Shown in pieces: positions 26,844-35,073 of a stretch of DNA of 64,000 bases (its first letter is position 1; each line of letters starts with the position of its first letter). The translations under genes were made by a program, and so were the position numbers. The notes beneath the pieces were generated by a model. That model was not told the origin of the DNA, did not search any database, and was given only the letters and a program-made list of their open reading frames with translations. Source of the DNA: Nonomuraea rhodomycinica. Lineage in GTDB: Bacteria; Actinomycetota; Actinomycetes; Streptosporangiales; Streptosporangiaceae. The DNA lies in the NCBI RefSeq assembly GCF_013363995.1, contig NZ_JABWGO010000001.1:930001-994000 (forward strand), read 5' to 3'.

Positions 26844-27982
26844 CAGCCGCTCACCTCGTCGTAGAGCCGGTCGAACAGCGCCGCCACCTGCTCGTCCTCG
26901 CGGCCGGTGGCGGCCAGGTAGTCGCGGAACAGCTCGCGCGGGCTGCGGCCGGCCGAGCTGGCCCGCCGCGTCGCGGGCACCGGCCGGAACCGCTCGTCCA
27001 GCCGGACGTCCACGGCCCCCGACAGCAGCTCGCGCACGTCGTCGGCCAGGCCCACGCGGGGCTTCTCCTCGACGATGACCTTGAGCCAGTCGTCGCCCGG
27101 GTCGATGCCCTCCAGCTCCTCCAGCGTGCCGCGTACCGTCCGCAGCCTGCGGGCCGAGGCGAACGTCAGCTCCCGCACCACGGCGGGCCGCCCCGGCGAG
27201 ACCTCCACCAGCAGCGCGCCGGGGGTGTTGCCCTCCTCGCCGAAGTCGACGGCGAGGGGCGAGCCGCTGTACCAGATCGGGCAGGGGCCGGGGATCTGCT
27301 GGCGGCGGTGCAGGTGGCCGAGGGCGGCGTACTGGGTGGCGGGCGGGAAGGCGGTCGGCTCGAAGTAGTACGAGAAGATCGACTGGGCTTCCCGCTCGCC
27401 GCCGCCGAACGCCCCGCCGGGCAGGGTGCCGTGGGTGGTGACCAGGTTGACGGTGTCGTTGTGGAAGCCCGCGGTGAGCGCGCCGATCAGCTCGCCGATG
27501 CGGGCGGCGTAGTCGCGGTTGTGCTCGGCGGCCGTCCCGCCGAGGACCTCGGCGGCGCGCACGACGTACCGGTGCGACAGGAACGGCAGCACGCCGAGCC
27601 GCACCGGCTCGCCCGATCGCGCGGTGAAGGCCAGCGTGCCGCCCTGGTCGGGACGGCGGAACGAGCCGAGCACGTGCAGGCCGAGCTTGCCGAGCACCGG
27701 CCGGTAGACCTCCAGGAGCTGCGGGTTGTCGTGGTTGCCCGCCAGCACCACCACGTCGCGCCCGTCGCCGCGCAGCGCCATGAGCGCGTTGAGCACGAGC
27801 GACTGCGCCTCGGGGGTGGGCGCCGAGGTGTCGAAGAGGTCGCCGGCGACGATGACGGCGTCCACGTCGTGGGCGCGGGCGGCGGCGACCAGCTCGCGCA
27901 GCACCTCCCGGTGCTCGTCGACGCGAGGACGGCCCTTGAGCACCTTGCCCACGTGCCAGTCCGCGGTGTGCAGGATCTTCAC
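26843..27982 (-). CDS. sbcD: SbcD/Mre11-like exonuclease
   Basis: 379 aa. Calcineurin-type phosphoesterase motifs in order: ADWHVGK (D8, H10), AGDLFD (D48), LAGNHD, VTTHGTL and ALGHLHRRQ, all metal ligands present. Acts with SbcC on DNA ends and hairpins. GTG start at 27982 with AGGTGG close upstream. 67 bases from the HerA-like gene, a gap filled by short direct repeats. Confidence 0.92.
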   Translation of the reverse strand: MKILHTADWHVGKVLKGRPRVDEHREVLRELVAAARAHDVDAVIVAGDLFDTSAPTPEAQSLVLNALMALRGDGRDVVVLAGNHDNPQLLEVYRPVLGKLGLHVLGSFRRPDQGGTLAFTARSGEPVRLGVLPFLSHRYVVRAAEVLGGTAAEHNRDYAARIGELIGALTAGFHNDTVNLVTTHGTLPGGAFGGGEREAQSIFSYYFEPTAFPPATQYAALGHLHRRQQIPGPCPIWYSGSPLAVDFGEEGNTPGALLVEVSPGRPAVVRELTFASARRLRTVRGTLEELEGIDPGDDWLKVIVEEKPRVGLADDVRELLSGAVDVRLDERFRPVPATRRASSAGRSPRELFRDYLAATGREDEQVAALFDRLYDEVSG

Positions 27983-27993
27983 GAAACCACCTG

Positions 27994-28035
27994 GGGTCAG
28001 AGAGGGCGGGTCAGAGAGCGCGGGTCGGAGAGGGA
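27994..28035. repeat. Three 14-bp tandem repeats before sbcD
   Basis: Units beginning GGGTCAGAGAG or GGGTCGGAGAG repeat every 14 bases (27994, 28008, 28022) in the 67-base gap between the HerA-like and sbcD genes. Role unknown; could influence mRNA structure. Confidence 0.5.
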
Positions 28036-28049
28036 GGGGGCCGGGCCGG

Positions 28050-29807
28050 TCAGAAGGGCGGGATGTCGTCCTCGACGCCGGGCAGGCCCTGGAACGGGTC
28101 GGCGGCGGCCTTCGCCGGCGGGGTCGCGGCCTCGGCGGGCCGCGTCGCCCACGCGGGGAACGGGAAGGCCACGGCCAGCGGCACGGGGATCTCCGGCTGG
28201 GCGACGAACATGGTGCCCGGCTTGGCGATCGTGGCGCGTTCCCTGACGGCCGGGGGCAGCCAGCCGTACTCGGAGCGGGCGGACTCGGCCGGGTCCAGGC
28301 GGCCCGCGACGCGTACGGCGCTGTTGGAGACGACGCGCCGCTCCACCTCGGAGGCGGTCTGCTGGGCGCCGATGAGGATGACGCCGAGCGAACGGCCGCG
28401 CTCGGCCACGTCCAGCAGGATCTCCTTGATCGGCGAGTCGCCCTCGCGCGGGGCGTACTTGTTGAGCTCGTCCAGCACCACGAACAGCAGCGGCCGGGCC
28501 GTGCCGGAGGACTCCTTGCGGTGGAACTCGCCGCGCAGCACCACGCCCACCACGAACCGCTGCGCCCGCTCCGGCAGGTTGTGCAGGTCCACGATGGAGA
28601 CCTGCGCGTCGGAGGTGCGGATCACGTGGTTGCGGTAGAACGGCAGGTCGCCCCGGACGATCGGGGACAGCGGCCGCACGGCGCTGCGCAGCCGGCGCAG
28701 GAAGGCGTTGACGGTGCCGAGCGGGGTCTGCGCGCCGGTCCAGTCGATACGGCTGGCCTCGTCCTGCAGCTGGTCGGACAGCATCTCGACGAGGTCGGCG
28801 AACGTGCGGCAGGTCGTGCCCCGCACCATGACCGCGCCGCCCTCCCCCACCGGCTCGGCCCACGCCTTCAGCCGGGCCGCGACCTGCCCCACCAGCAGCG
28901 CGTACCCGGCCCGCTCGTCGTCGGCGTCGGCGAAGACGAACCGCAGCAGCTCCTCCTCGCAGAACTCGACCAGCGTCCAGAAGAACGAGCTGACCCCGTG
29001 GGTGCGGGCCGAGACGTGCGGCACGCCGTTGGGGTCGCCGGGGCGCGGCGGGGCGAAGACGTGGACGCTGCCGAACGGCCGGGCGGGCAGCCCCAGCCGG
29101 GCGTAGACGCTCCTGGCCTGCTCGTCGAGCCGGACGTTGTCGTGGTCGAGGAACAGCAGGTCCTCGCCCTTCACGGAGAAGATCAGCGCCTTGGTGTTGG
29201 CCGCCTCGCCCTCCAGGACGCCCGAATGGAAGATGGAGTAGAGCAGGAAGGTGGCGAAGGACGTCTTGGTGGCCACGCCGGAGACGCCGGAGATCGACAC
29301 GTGGGCGCCCCGGGTGCCGTCGAGGAAGTCGAAGTTGACGTACAGCGGCTGGCCGTCGCGGCCCATGCCGAGCGGGATGCGCCGGTCCATCACGTCGAAG
29401 TAGAGCGCCTGGTCCCGGTCGCCCGCGCCGGCCAGGAAGACCTTGGAGCCGGGCAGCGGCGGCACGAACACCTCCGGTTCCACCCTCGTCACCCGCACCT
29501 CGGCCACCTCCACCACGGCGGCCGGCAGCGCGCCGTCGGCGATCAGGAAGACGTCGGAGTCGTACGCCGCGCCCTCGTGCCTGGCCTCCACGGTCGTCAC
29601 CACGCCCGCCACCAGCACCGGACCGTGGCCCGGCACCTCCCGCCTGGTCACCACCACGTCGTCGAGCTGGACGACCTTGCCCGGCTCCAGGCCGACCCAG
29701 AACGACAGGGGTGAGGCCGCCTGGGTGCCGAGCACCCGTCCGACGGCCTCACCGGCCGCGGGCGTCCCCGTCGACGCCTCGTGGTTGACTGCCCCGTTGA
29801 CCGTCAC
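28050..29807 (-). CDS. HerA-like DNA translocase ATPase
   Basis: 585 aa. N-terminal beta-barrel (HAS-like, about 1-130), then a HerA/FtsK-type ATPase. The Walker A region SGVSGVATKTSFA departs from GxxxxGK[ST]: Thr replaces the last Gly. Walker B is LLFVVLDELNKYA, with sensor/arginine elements in GVILIGAQQTA and SAVRVAGRLD. HerA hexamers pump DNA and drive NurA. The GTG at 29807 has GGAGGGA 5 bases upstream and is preferred to the GTG at 29825. First gene of the HerA-SbcD-SbcC-NurA set. Confidence 0.82.
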   Translation of the reverse strand: MTVNGAVNHEASTGTPAAGEAVGRVLGTQAASPLSFWVGLEPGKVVQLDDVVVTRREVPGHGPVLVAGVVTTVEARHEGAAYDSDVFLIADGALPAAVVEVAEVRVTRVEPEVFVPPLPGSKVFLAGAGDRDQALYFDVMDRRIPLGMGRDGQPLYVNFDFLDGTRGAHVSISGVSGVATKTSFATFLLYSIFHSGVLEGEAANTKALIFSVKGEDLLFLDHDNVRLDEQARSVYARLGLPARPFGSVHVFAPPRPGDPNGVPHVSARTHGVSSFFWTLVEFCEEELLRFVFADADDERAGYALLVGQVAARLKAWAEPVGEGGAVMVRGTTCRTFADLVEMLSDQLQDEASRIDWTGAQTPLGTVNAFLRRLRSAVRPLSPIVRGDLPFYRNHVIRTSDAQVSIVDLHNLPERAQRFVVGVVLRGEFHRKESSGTARPLLFVVLDELNKYAPREGDSPIKEILLDVAERGRSLGVILIGAQQTASEVERRVVSNSAVRVAGRLDPAESARSEYGWLPPAVRERATIAKPGTMFVAQPEIPVPLAVAFPFPAWATRPAEAATPPAKAAADPFQGLPGVEDDIPPF

Positions 29808-29948
29808 TCGTCCCTCCACCCCCACGCATGCCGCTCCAAGGGAGCGTAGTCGGCCCGAGGTGGTGCGTCCGGCTCATTTCGCTCGCCGCCCGCCCGTGAG
29901 GCCGGCGCCTCAGGGCGCCGCGGCGCTTCGGGGCGCCCGGAAAATGCG

Positions 29949-29979
29949 TTGACGACGCCGTCCGGGGGTGGGTTAGCGT
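29949..29979 (+). promoter_or_regulatory. Possible promoter of the VOC gene
   Basis: TTGACG (29949-29954) is followed 18-19 bases later by TTAGCG/TAGCGT. The ATG at 30044 lies about 65 bases downstream. The rest of the 236-base gap holds nothing recognisable. Confidence 0.4.
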
Positions 29980-30043
29980 TCCTTCCGCCATGCGCCGGGA
30001 CGGCCCCGCCCGCGCCGGTGACTCAGCGGATAGGAGATCCGGG

Positions 30044-30763
30044 ATGACCTCTCAGCTCGTCGCGCTCTGCTTCGACGCGAACGACCCACACCGTCTGGCG
30101 CGTTTCTGGGCCGGGGTCCTCGGCTGGGAGACGGCCGGCGACCCCGGCGACGGCGTCGTGCTCCTGCCGAACGACGACACCGGCTTCCCGATCCGGTTCC
30201 TCCCGACCCAGGAGGAGAAGACCGGCCAGAACCAGATCCACTTCGACCTGACCAGCAATCTCCATGACCAGCAGGAGACGGTGGCGCGGGCCCTCGAGCT
30301 CGGCGCGCGGCACCTCGACATCGGGCAGGGCCCGGATGCTCCTCATGTGGTGCTCGCCGACCCCGAGGGCAACGAGTTCTGCGTCATCCCTGCGGGCAAC
30401 AAGTTCCTCGCCGAGTGCGGGTTCATCGGGGCGCTCTCGTGCGACGGCTCGCAGCAGGTCGGGTACTTCTGGAGCGCGGCGCTGGGCTGGCCGCTGGTCT
30501 GGGACCAGGACGAGGAGACCGCGATCCGCTCGCCGCACGGCGGCCCGAAGATCACCTGGGGTGGCCCGCCCGTGGCGCCGAAGAAGGGGAGGAACCGGCT
30601 GCACTTCGACCTGGCTCCCCCGCTGAACGGCGACCAGCAGGCCGAGGTCGAGCGTCTGGTCTCCCTCGGGGCGACCCGCGTCGGCGACGGCCGGGCCGGG
30701 GGCGGCCGGGTGGAGATGCTCGACCCCGACGGCAACGAGTTCTGCGTGCTGAGCCCCCGCTAG
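30044..30763 (+). CDS. VOC-family (glyoxalase-like) protein, two domains
   Basis: 239 aa with two similar halves: each begins with an FDANDPHRLARFWAGVL- or YFWSAALGWPL-type strand-helix pair and ends with DPEGNEFCVI or DPDGNEFCVL. This duplicated beta-alpha-beta-beta-beta fold matches the glyoxalase/bleomycin-resistance superfamily. Substrate unknown. The ATG at 30044 is preceded by TAGGAG 8 bases away; an in-frame extension to 29990 is not supported. Its stop codon shares a CTAG with the stop of the convergent pseudogene. Confidence 0.85.
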   Translation: MTSQLVALCFDANDPHRLARFWAGVLGWETAGDPGDGVVLLPNDDTGFPIRFLPTQEEKTGQNQIHFDLTSNLHDQQETVARALELGARHLDIGQGPDAPHVVLADPEGNEFCVIPAGNKFLAECGFIGALSCDGSQQVGYFWSAALGWPLVWDQDEETAIRSPHGGPKITWGGPPVAPKKGRNRLHFDLAPPLNGDQQAEVERLVSLGATRVGDGRAGGGRVEMLDPDGNEFCVLSPR

Positions 30764-30978
30764 CGGGACGGCAGCGCCGGACCCGCCTGGCCCTTGACGA
30801 CGACGGCGAGCTTCCACGCCAGGTTGTGCGCGTCCGCGACGCCGGCGAAGCCCGGCACGGGCGGCACCAGCGTGACGTCGAGATGGGCGATGCCGGTGGC
30901 GCGGCGGACGAGGTCGGCGCAGCGCCGCTCGGTGAGGTCCGCGAGGCTCTCCCCCGGCTGGAGGGGCGTTCCGGGCAT
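30760..30978 (-). pseudogene. Remnant of an FAD-dependent aromatic monooxygenase
   Basis: 72 codons. The C-terminal piece GVADAHNLAWKLAVV is the hallmark of PheA/TfdB-type FAD monooxygenases (the segment after the second FAD motif). The piece before it (CADLVRRATGIAHLDVTL) belongs to the middle of such proteins, and the GD-x-x-H FAD motif expected between them is gone. So the gene has lost both ends and an internal block. The 130 bases up to the phosphatase gene show nothing readable. Confidence 0.7.
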
Positions 30979-31109
30979 CCCGCGGCCCCGAGCTCGTCCG
31001 GCACCGCGCCGAGCAGGTCGCCCTCCTCGCCGGGGCGTGGGGCTCGTGGGGCTCCTGGGTTGGGGCTCGATCCCGCCTGGCCGGGGGGCCGGTGGACGCG
31101 ACGGGCGGC

Positions 31110-31724
31110 TCACGGCCGGGTGCCCGCGGGGAACCCGGTCCAGCGCAGGTCCGGCGGGAGGTGGCTCATGTCGTTGAACATCACGATCGTGGGCGGCAGA
31201 CCGTCGCGGTACTCGATGACCGTCAGGGCGGTGTTGCCGCTGTTCAGCCCGAGCCACCGGGACGGCGGCGCGTCCAGCGCGTGCCGCACCAGCCACGCGA
31301 CGGGGTACGCGTGCGTCACCAGGACCTCGTGCCTGTCGGGCCGGTCGCCCGCCGGGGTCGCGCCGGGGACCTTCGCGAACCGGGCGACCAGCGCCTCGGC
31401 CAGCCGGTGGCCCGAGGCCGCCTCGGCGGCGTCGTAGCCGTCGAAGAAGCCGGCCCAGGACGGGGGCGTCTCGGCCGCGCCGGGGACGTAGGGGACGTGG
31501 TCGACGAGTTCCGCGGCCTCGGCCACGGGCACGTCCGGCAGGTGCCGGGCGAGTTCGCGCGCGCTGGCCGCGGCGCGTGGCAGCGGGGAGTGCCACACGG
31601 CGTCGACCGGTACGCGGGCGAGCCGTTCGCCCAGCAGGCCCGCCTGCCGGCGGCCGATGTCGGTGAGCTCACCGAAGGCGTCGGCCGCGCCGTGGCGTGC
31701 GAGGTAGAGGTGTCGGGTGGACAT
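31110..31724 (-). CDS. Histidine phosphatase family protein
   Basis: 204 aa. The catalytic RHG motif is near the N-terminus (LYLARHGAADAFGELTDIG), with a second His in VLVTHAYPVAWLVRHAL and an Arg in WHSPLPRAAAS. Phosphoglycerate-mutase-like fold that removes phosphate through a phosphohistidine intermediate; substrate unknown. ATG at 31724 without a clear ribosome site. A run of 16-bp repeats lies just upstream. Confidence 0.88.
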   Translation of the reverse strand: MSTRHLYLARHGAADAFGELTDIGRRQAGLLGERLARVPVDAVWHSPLPRAAASARELARHLPDVPVAEAAELVDHVPYVPGAAETPPSWAGFFDGYDAAEAASGHRLAEALVARFAKVPGATPAGDRPDRHEVLVTHAYPVAWLVRHALDAPPSRWLGLNSGNTALTVIEYRDGLPPTIVMFNDMSHLPPDLRWTGFPAGTRP

Positions 31725-31784
31725 GAGGGGTGAGGGGACGCGGCGCCCACGCGGGCCCGCCTCCCGCCTCCTTCCGGTTTGTGA

Positions 31785-31848
31785 GTGCCTGGATGTGCGG
31801 GTGCCTGGATGTGCGGGTGCCTGGATGTGCGGGTGCCTGGATGTGTGG
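31785..31848. repeat. Four tandem 16-bp repeats
   Basis: The unit GTGCCTGGATGTGCGG is present at 31785, 31801, 31817 and 31833 (last copy with one change), then breaks off at GTGC. It lies in the 167-base gap between the phosphatase start and the PEP-utilising gene end. Too short and too close-packed for CRISPR; a slippage-prone minisatellite. Confidence 0.9.
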
Positions 31849-31891
31849 GTGCTTCACTCCGCGGGCCTGCGCCGCCACGCGCCCGTCGCGG

Positions 31892-33259
31892 TCACGCGTC
31901 CGTCGCCGTCACGGTGCCGGTGGTGCCGTCGAGGGTGATGACGGTGTCGTCGCGGAGCCTGCGCGTCGCGTCCGGGATGCCGAGCACGGCGGGGATGCCG
32001 TGTTCGCGGGCCACGATCGCGGCGTGGGAGAGCACGCCTCCGGTCTCGGTGACGACGCCGGCGGCGATGCGCAGCAGCGGCGTCCAGGCGGGGTCGGTGA
32101 ACGGGCAGACGAGGATGTCGCCAGGGCGTACCCGCGAGAAGTCGCCGGGGCCGCGGACGACCCTCGCGGCGCCGGTCGCGGTCCCGCGGCTGCCCGGCGT
32201 CCCGGTGAGCGTGACGGCTGCGCCGTTCGAGGCGGCGGACGGTCCGGCGGGAGCGGCGCCACCACCACCCGAAACCGCAAACGTTCCGGAGCGAGCAGCG
32301 CCACCACCACCCGAAGCCGCGGACGTTCCGGTACGAGCACTGGCCGCACCGCCCGAGGCGGCGGGAGGGGGCGGCGGAGGTTCGGCGGTGACCGGCCGCG
32401 CCTGGAGCAGCCAGACGCGGCCGTCGGCGATCGCCCACTCGATGTCCTGCGGCCCGCCGAGCACGGCGGCGACGTCCCGGCCCAGGGCGGCGAGCCGCGT
32501 GGCGGTCGCGTCGTCGATCGCCGGCCGGCGCCGGGCGGCGGCGGGCACGTCGCGGGTGACGAGCCGCGCGCCGTGCCGGTCGAGGCGGGTCCGCTTGTCG
32601 GCGATGGTACGGACGACCGACCCGTCCGCGGCGACGCGGTAGGCGTCAGGGGTGACCGTGCCCCCGACGACGCTCGGACCGAGCCCCCAGGACGCCTCGA
32701 TCCCGGTCACGCCGTCCGGGTCCGCGGGGGTGAACATGACCCCGGACACCTCGGCGTCCACGTGGCGCTGGACGATGACGGCCATGGCGAGATCGCCGGA
32801 TCGGCGGCCGTCGTGGCCGGAGGCGTCCCGGTAGCCGATGGCGCGCGGGGAGAACAGCGAGGCCCAGCAGTCCCGGACGGCATCGGCGACCGCGCTGGCT
32901 CCGCGTACCGCGAGGAAGCTCTCGTGCTGGCCGGCGGCCGACGCGTGACCGGTGTCCTCGTTCGACGCCGACGACCGAACCGCCACGGGCGGATCTCCGA
33001 GCTCGTCGAGCGCGCGTCCCAGCGCGGCGGCGACGGCGGCGTGGACGGGCCGGCCCTCGATCGCCCGCCGGATCGCGCCGGGGTCGTCCGGATCGGCCGC
33101 CGGCCGGCCGAGGTCCAGGTCGCGGACCGCCGCGACGTAGGCGGCGAACGTGACGACGAAGCCGTCGGGAACCGGCAGACCCGCCCGGAGCAACGCGCCG
33201 AGCGCGCCCGCCTTGCCCCCGCACGCATCGGCGACGGCCCCGCTCAGGGGTACGATCAC
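31892..33259 (-). CDS. PEP-utilising protein: ATP-grasp domain joined to phosphohistidine domain
   Basis: 455 aa. The N-terminal PPDK/PpsA-type ATP domain (about 1-300; GGKAGALGALLRAGLPVPDG, VAVRSSASNEDT, QDIEWAIADGRVWLLQARP) is linked to a C-terminal mobile phosphohistidine domain (TETGGVLSHAAIVAREHGIP, catalytic His about 412). In rifampicin phosphotransferase a large drug-binding domain lies between the two; here only a Gly/Ala/Ser repeat linker of about 50 residues is found. The phosphate acceptor is therefore unknown. GTG at 33259 chosen because AAGGG is 8 bases upstream; GTG at 33268 is possible. Divergent from two regulator-like genes. Confidence 0.8.
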   Translation of the reverse strand: MIVPLSGAVADACGGKAGALGALLRAGLPVPDGFVVTFAAYVAAVRDLDLGRPAADPDDPGAIRRAIEGRPVHAAVAAALGRALDELGDPPVAVRSSASNEDTGHASAAGQHESFLAVRGASAVADAVRDCWASLFSPRAIGYRDASGHDGRRSGDLAMAVIVQRHVDAEVSGVMFTPADPDGVTGIEASWGLGPSVVGGTVTPDAYRVAADGSVVRTIADKRTRLDRHGARLVTRDVPAAARRRPAIDDATATRLAALGRDVAAVLGGPQDIEWAIADGRVWLLQARPVTAEPPPPPPAASGGAASARTGTSAASGGGGAARSGTFAVSGGGGAAPAGPSAASNGAAVTLTGTPGSRGTATGAARVVRGPGDFSRVRPGDILVCPFTDPAWTPLLRIAAGVVTETGGVLSHAAIVAREHGIPAVLGIPDATRRLRDDTVITLDGTTGTVTATDA

Positions 33260-33273
33260 CCGCCCCACCCTTT

Positions 33274-33312
33274 CAACAAATTATTGACAATATTTTGTTG
33301 ATTGTGCATGAT
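33274..33312 (+). promoter_or_regulatory. AT-rich operator with strong promoter, probably leaderless
   Basis: CAACAAA (33274-33280) and TTTGTTG (33294-33300) are inverted repeats in a very AT-rich patch. Between them TTGACA (33284-33289) is a perfect -35 box, and 17 bases on is CATGAT (33307-33312). Transcription would start at about 33319, the ATG of the next gene, so the message may have no leader. Confidence 0.65.
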
Positions 33313-33318
33313 GAGGCC

Positions 33319-33714
33319 ATGTCCCGCAAGCAGGAGATCGCCCGCAGCGCGCACCCCGACCACGCCCAGGCCCAACGCGAGCAGGACGCGCGCCGGCGCC
33401 TCCAGAGCCTGGGCGCCGACGCGCTCGACCCCCGCCCCTGGCGGCCCGCGCCCGTCCCGCCGTCGGCCGTGGACCTCGTGCAGTTCGCCGTCTGGCGCCA
33501 CGCCGACCTGGGCCCGGAGGACGTCCTGAACGCGCTGGCGCTGCTGCCCGCCGCCCGCGCCGAGGTCGAGGGACTCGAGTCCGCCCTGCTGTTCATGGCC
33601 CGCGGCGCGGGGCTGACCTGGGCGCAGATGGCGGACGCGCTGGGCTTCAACTCCCCACAGGCGTGCCAGCAGCACTACAACCGCCTGGCGGCACGACAGG
33701 ACTCCGGTTCGTGA
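33319..33714 (+). CDS. Small HTH DNA-binding protein
   Basis: 131 aa. A charged N-terminus (EQDARRRLQSL) precedes a C-terminal helix-turn-helix, GLTWAQMADALGFNSPQACQQHY, similar to one-HTH actinobacterial regulators. The ATG at 33319 coincides with the predicted transcription start. Divergent from the PEP-utilising gene and overlapping the next gene by GTGA, so it likely regulates this three-gene locus. Confidence 0.7.
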   Translation: MSRKQEIARSAHPDHAQAQREQDARRRLQSLGADALDPRPWRPAPVPPSAVDLVQFAVWRHADLGPEDVLNALALLPAARAEVEGLESALLFMARGAGLTWAQMADALGFNSPQACQQHYNRLAARQDSGS

Positions 33715-34346
33715 CCCGGCACTCCCCTCCCGGTCTGCTGGCCCTGCACGCCGTGCGCATCACCGGGTTCGCGGACACCCCGGCGATCGCCGACCGCTAC
33801 GGGCTCGACGCGGCCGGGACGAAAGAGGCGCTGCACGACGCCGAGGCTCGCGGCTGGGTCCAGTACTCCGCCTTCGCCGGCAGTGGAGGCTGGTCGCTGA
33901 CGGAATCCGGCCGGGCCGAGAACGAGCGGCAGCTCGCGGCCGAGCTGGCGGGCACCGGCGGCGCCGAGGAGGTCCGGGACGTCTACCGGGAGTTCCTCCC
34001 GCTGAACGCCCTGCTGCTACGGGCCTGCACCGACTGGCAGCTCCGGCCCGTCGCCGGCGACCGGCTCGCCGCCAACGACCACTCCGACGCCGCGTGGGAC
34101 GCCCGGATCCTCGATGAGCTGGCCGGGGTCGGGAGCGCACTGGCGCCGCTCGTGGACCGGCTCGGCGGCGTTCTCACGCGCTTCCGCGGATACGACACGC
34201 GGTTCGCCGCGGCCCTGGCGCGCGCCCGGGCCGGTGACGGCGCCTGGGTCGACCGCACCGACGTCGACTCCTGCCATCGGGTGTGGTTCGAGCTCCACGA
34301 GGACCTCATCGCGACGCTCGGCATCGACCGGCACGCGCACCCCTGA
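33711..34346 (+). CDS. Winged-helix regulator-like protein of unknown role
   Basis: 211 aa. The N-terminus looks like a winged helix (GLLALHAVRITGFADTPAIADRYGLD, then EALHDAEARGWVQYSAF and WSLTESGRAENER, a MarR-like wing and helix). The C-terminal half is all-helical with conserved His/Trp-containing segments (DVDSCHRVWFELHEDLIATLG) but no known family. GTG start overlapping the upstream stop (GTGA), so co-translated with the HTH protein. Confidence 0.65.
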   Translation: MTRHSPPGLLALHAVRITGFADTPAIADRYGLDAAGTKEALHDAEARGWVQYSAFAGSGGWSLTESGRAENERQLAAELAGTGGAEEVRDVYREFLPLNALLLRACTDWQLRPVAGDRLAANDHSDAAWDARILDELAGVGSALAPLVDRLGGVLTRFRGYDTRFAAALARARAGDGAWVDRTDVDSCHRVWFELHEDLIATLGIDRHAHP

Positions 34347-34391
34347 GGACGGCCGTGCCGTGTGCGAGGTCGTCGCGGCGCGCGGGAGGGA

Positions 34392-34407
34392 GCCGCGTGC
34401 ACGCGGC
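34392..34407. terminator. Palindromic hairpin between convergent genes
   Basis: GCCGCG and CGCGGC around TGCA form a perfect 16-base palindrome in the 64-base gap between two converging genes. No T tract; possible two-way terminator. Confidence 0.4.
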
Positions 34408-34410
34408 CCG

Positions 34411-35073
34411 TCAGGAGCGGCGCGGGGCCACCAGGCCGGACTCGTAGGCCAGGACCACGAGCTGGGCCCGGTCACGGGCCCCGAGCTTGGCCATGGCCCG
34501 GTTGACATGGGTCTTCGCGGTCATGGTGCTGATCGACATGCGGGCGGCGATCTGGTCGTTGGACAGGCCCTTCGCCACCAGGGCGACGGCCTCGCGCTCG
34601 CGGCCGGTCAGCTCCTCCAGCCCGGCGCCGGCGTCCGGGTGCGGCGGCTCCGTGACGTACCGGCTGATCAACCGGCGGGTGATCGACGGCGCGAGCAGCG
34701 CGTCGCCCCGCGCGGCGACGCGTACGGCGTGCAGGAAGTCCTCCGGGACGATGTCCTTGACGAGGAACCCGGCCGCGCCGGCGCGCAGGGCGTTGTAGAC
34801 GTAGCTGTCCAGGCCGTAGTTGGTGAGGATGACGACGTGCACCCCGGACAGGGCCGGATCGGCGGCGATGCGCCGGGTCGCCTCGATGCCGTCGACGACC
34901 GGCATCTGGATGTCGACGAGCGCGACGTCGGGCCGGTGCTCCCTGGCCAGGGCCACGCCCTCCGCGCCGTCGGCGGCCTCGGCCACCACCTCGATGTCGT
35001 CCTCCAGGTCCAGCAGGACGCGGAACCCGCCGCGGATGAGCGGCTGGTCGTCGACGAGGAGGACCCGGATCAC
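34411..35073 (-). CDS. NarL/LuxR-family response regulator
   Basis: 220 aa. Receiver domain (1-120) with the acidic pair in VLLVDDQPL, phospho-acceptor Asp in DVALVDIQMPVVDG and Lys in GFLVKDIVPED, followed by a LuxR HTH (LTGREREAVALVAKGLSNDQIA). GTG start overlapping the kinase stop by GTGA, so the kinase is its partner. Target genes unknown. Confidence 0.92.
   Translation of the reverse strand: MIRVLLVDDQPLIRGGFRVLLDLEDDIEVVAEAADGAEGVALAREHRPDVALVDIQMPVVDGIEATRRIAADPALSGVHVVILTNYGLDSYVYNALRAGAAGFLVKDIVPEDFLHAVRVAARGDALLAPSITRRLISRYVTEPPHPDAGAGLEELTGREREAVALVAKGLSNDQIAARMSISTMTAKTHVNRAMAKLGARDRAQLVVLAYESGLVAPRRS

Noticed and set aside
31785..31848. CRISPR-like array
   Set aside because: Units are 16 bases and directly abut without spacers; no cas genes.
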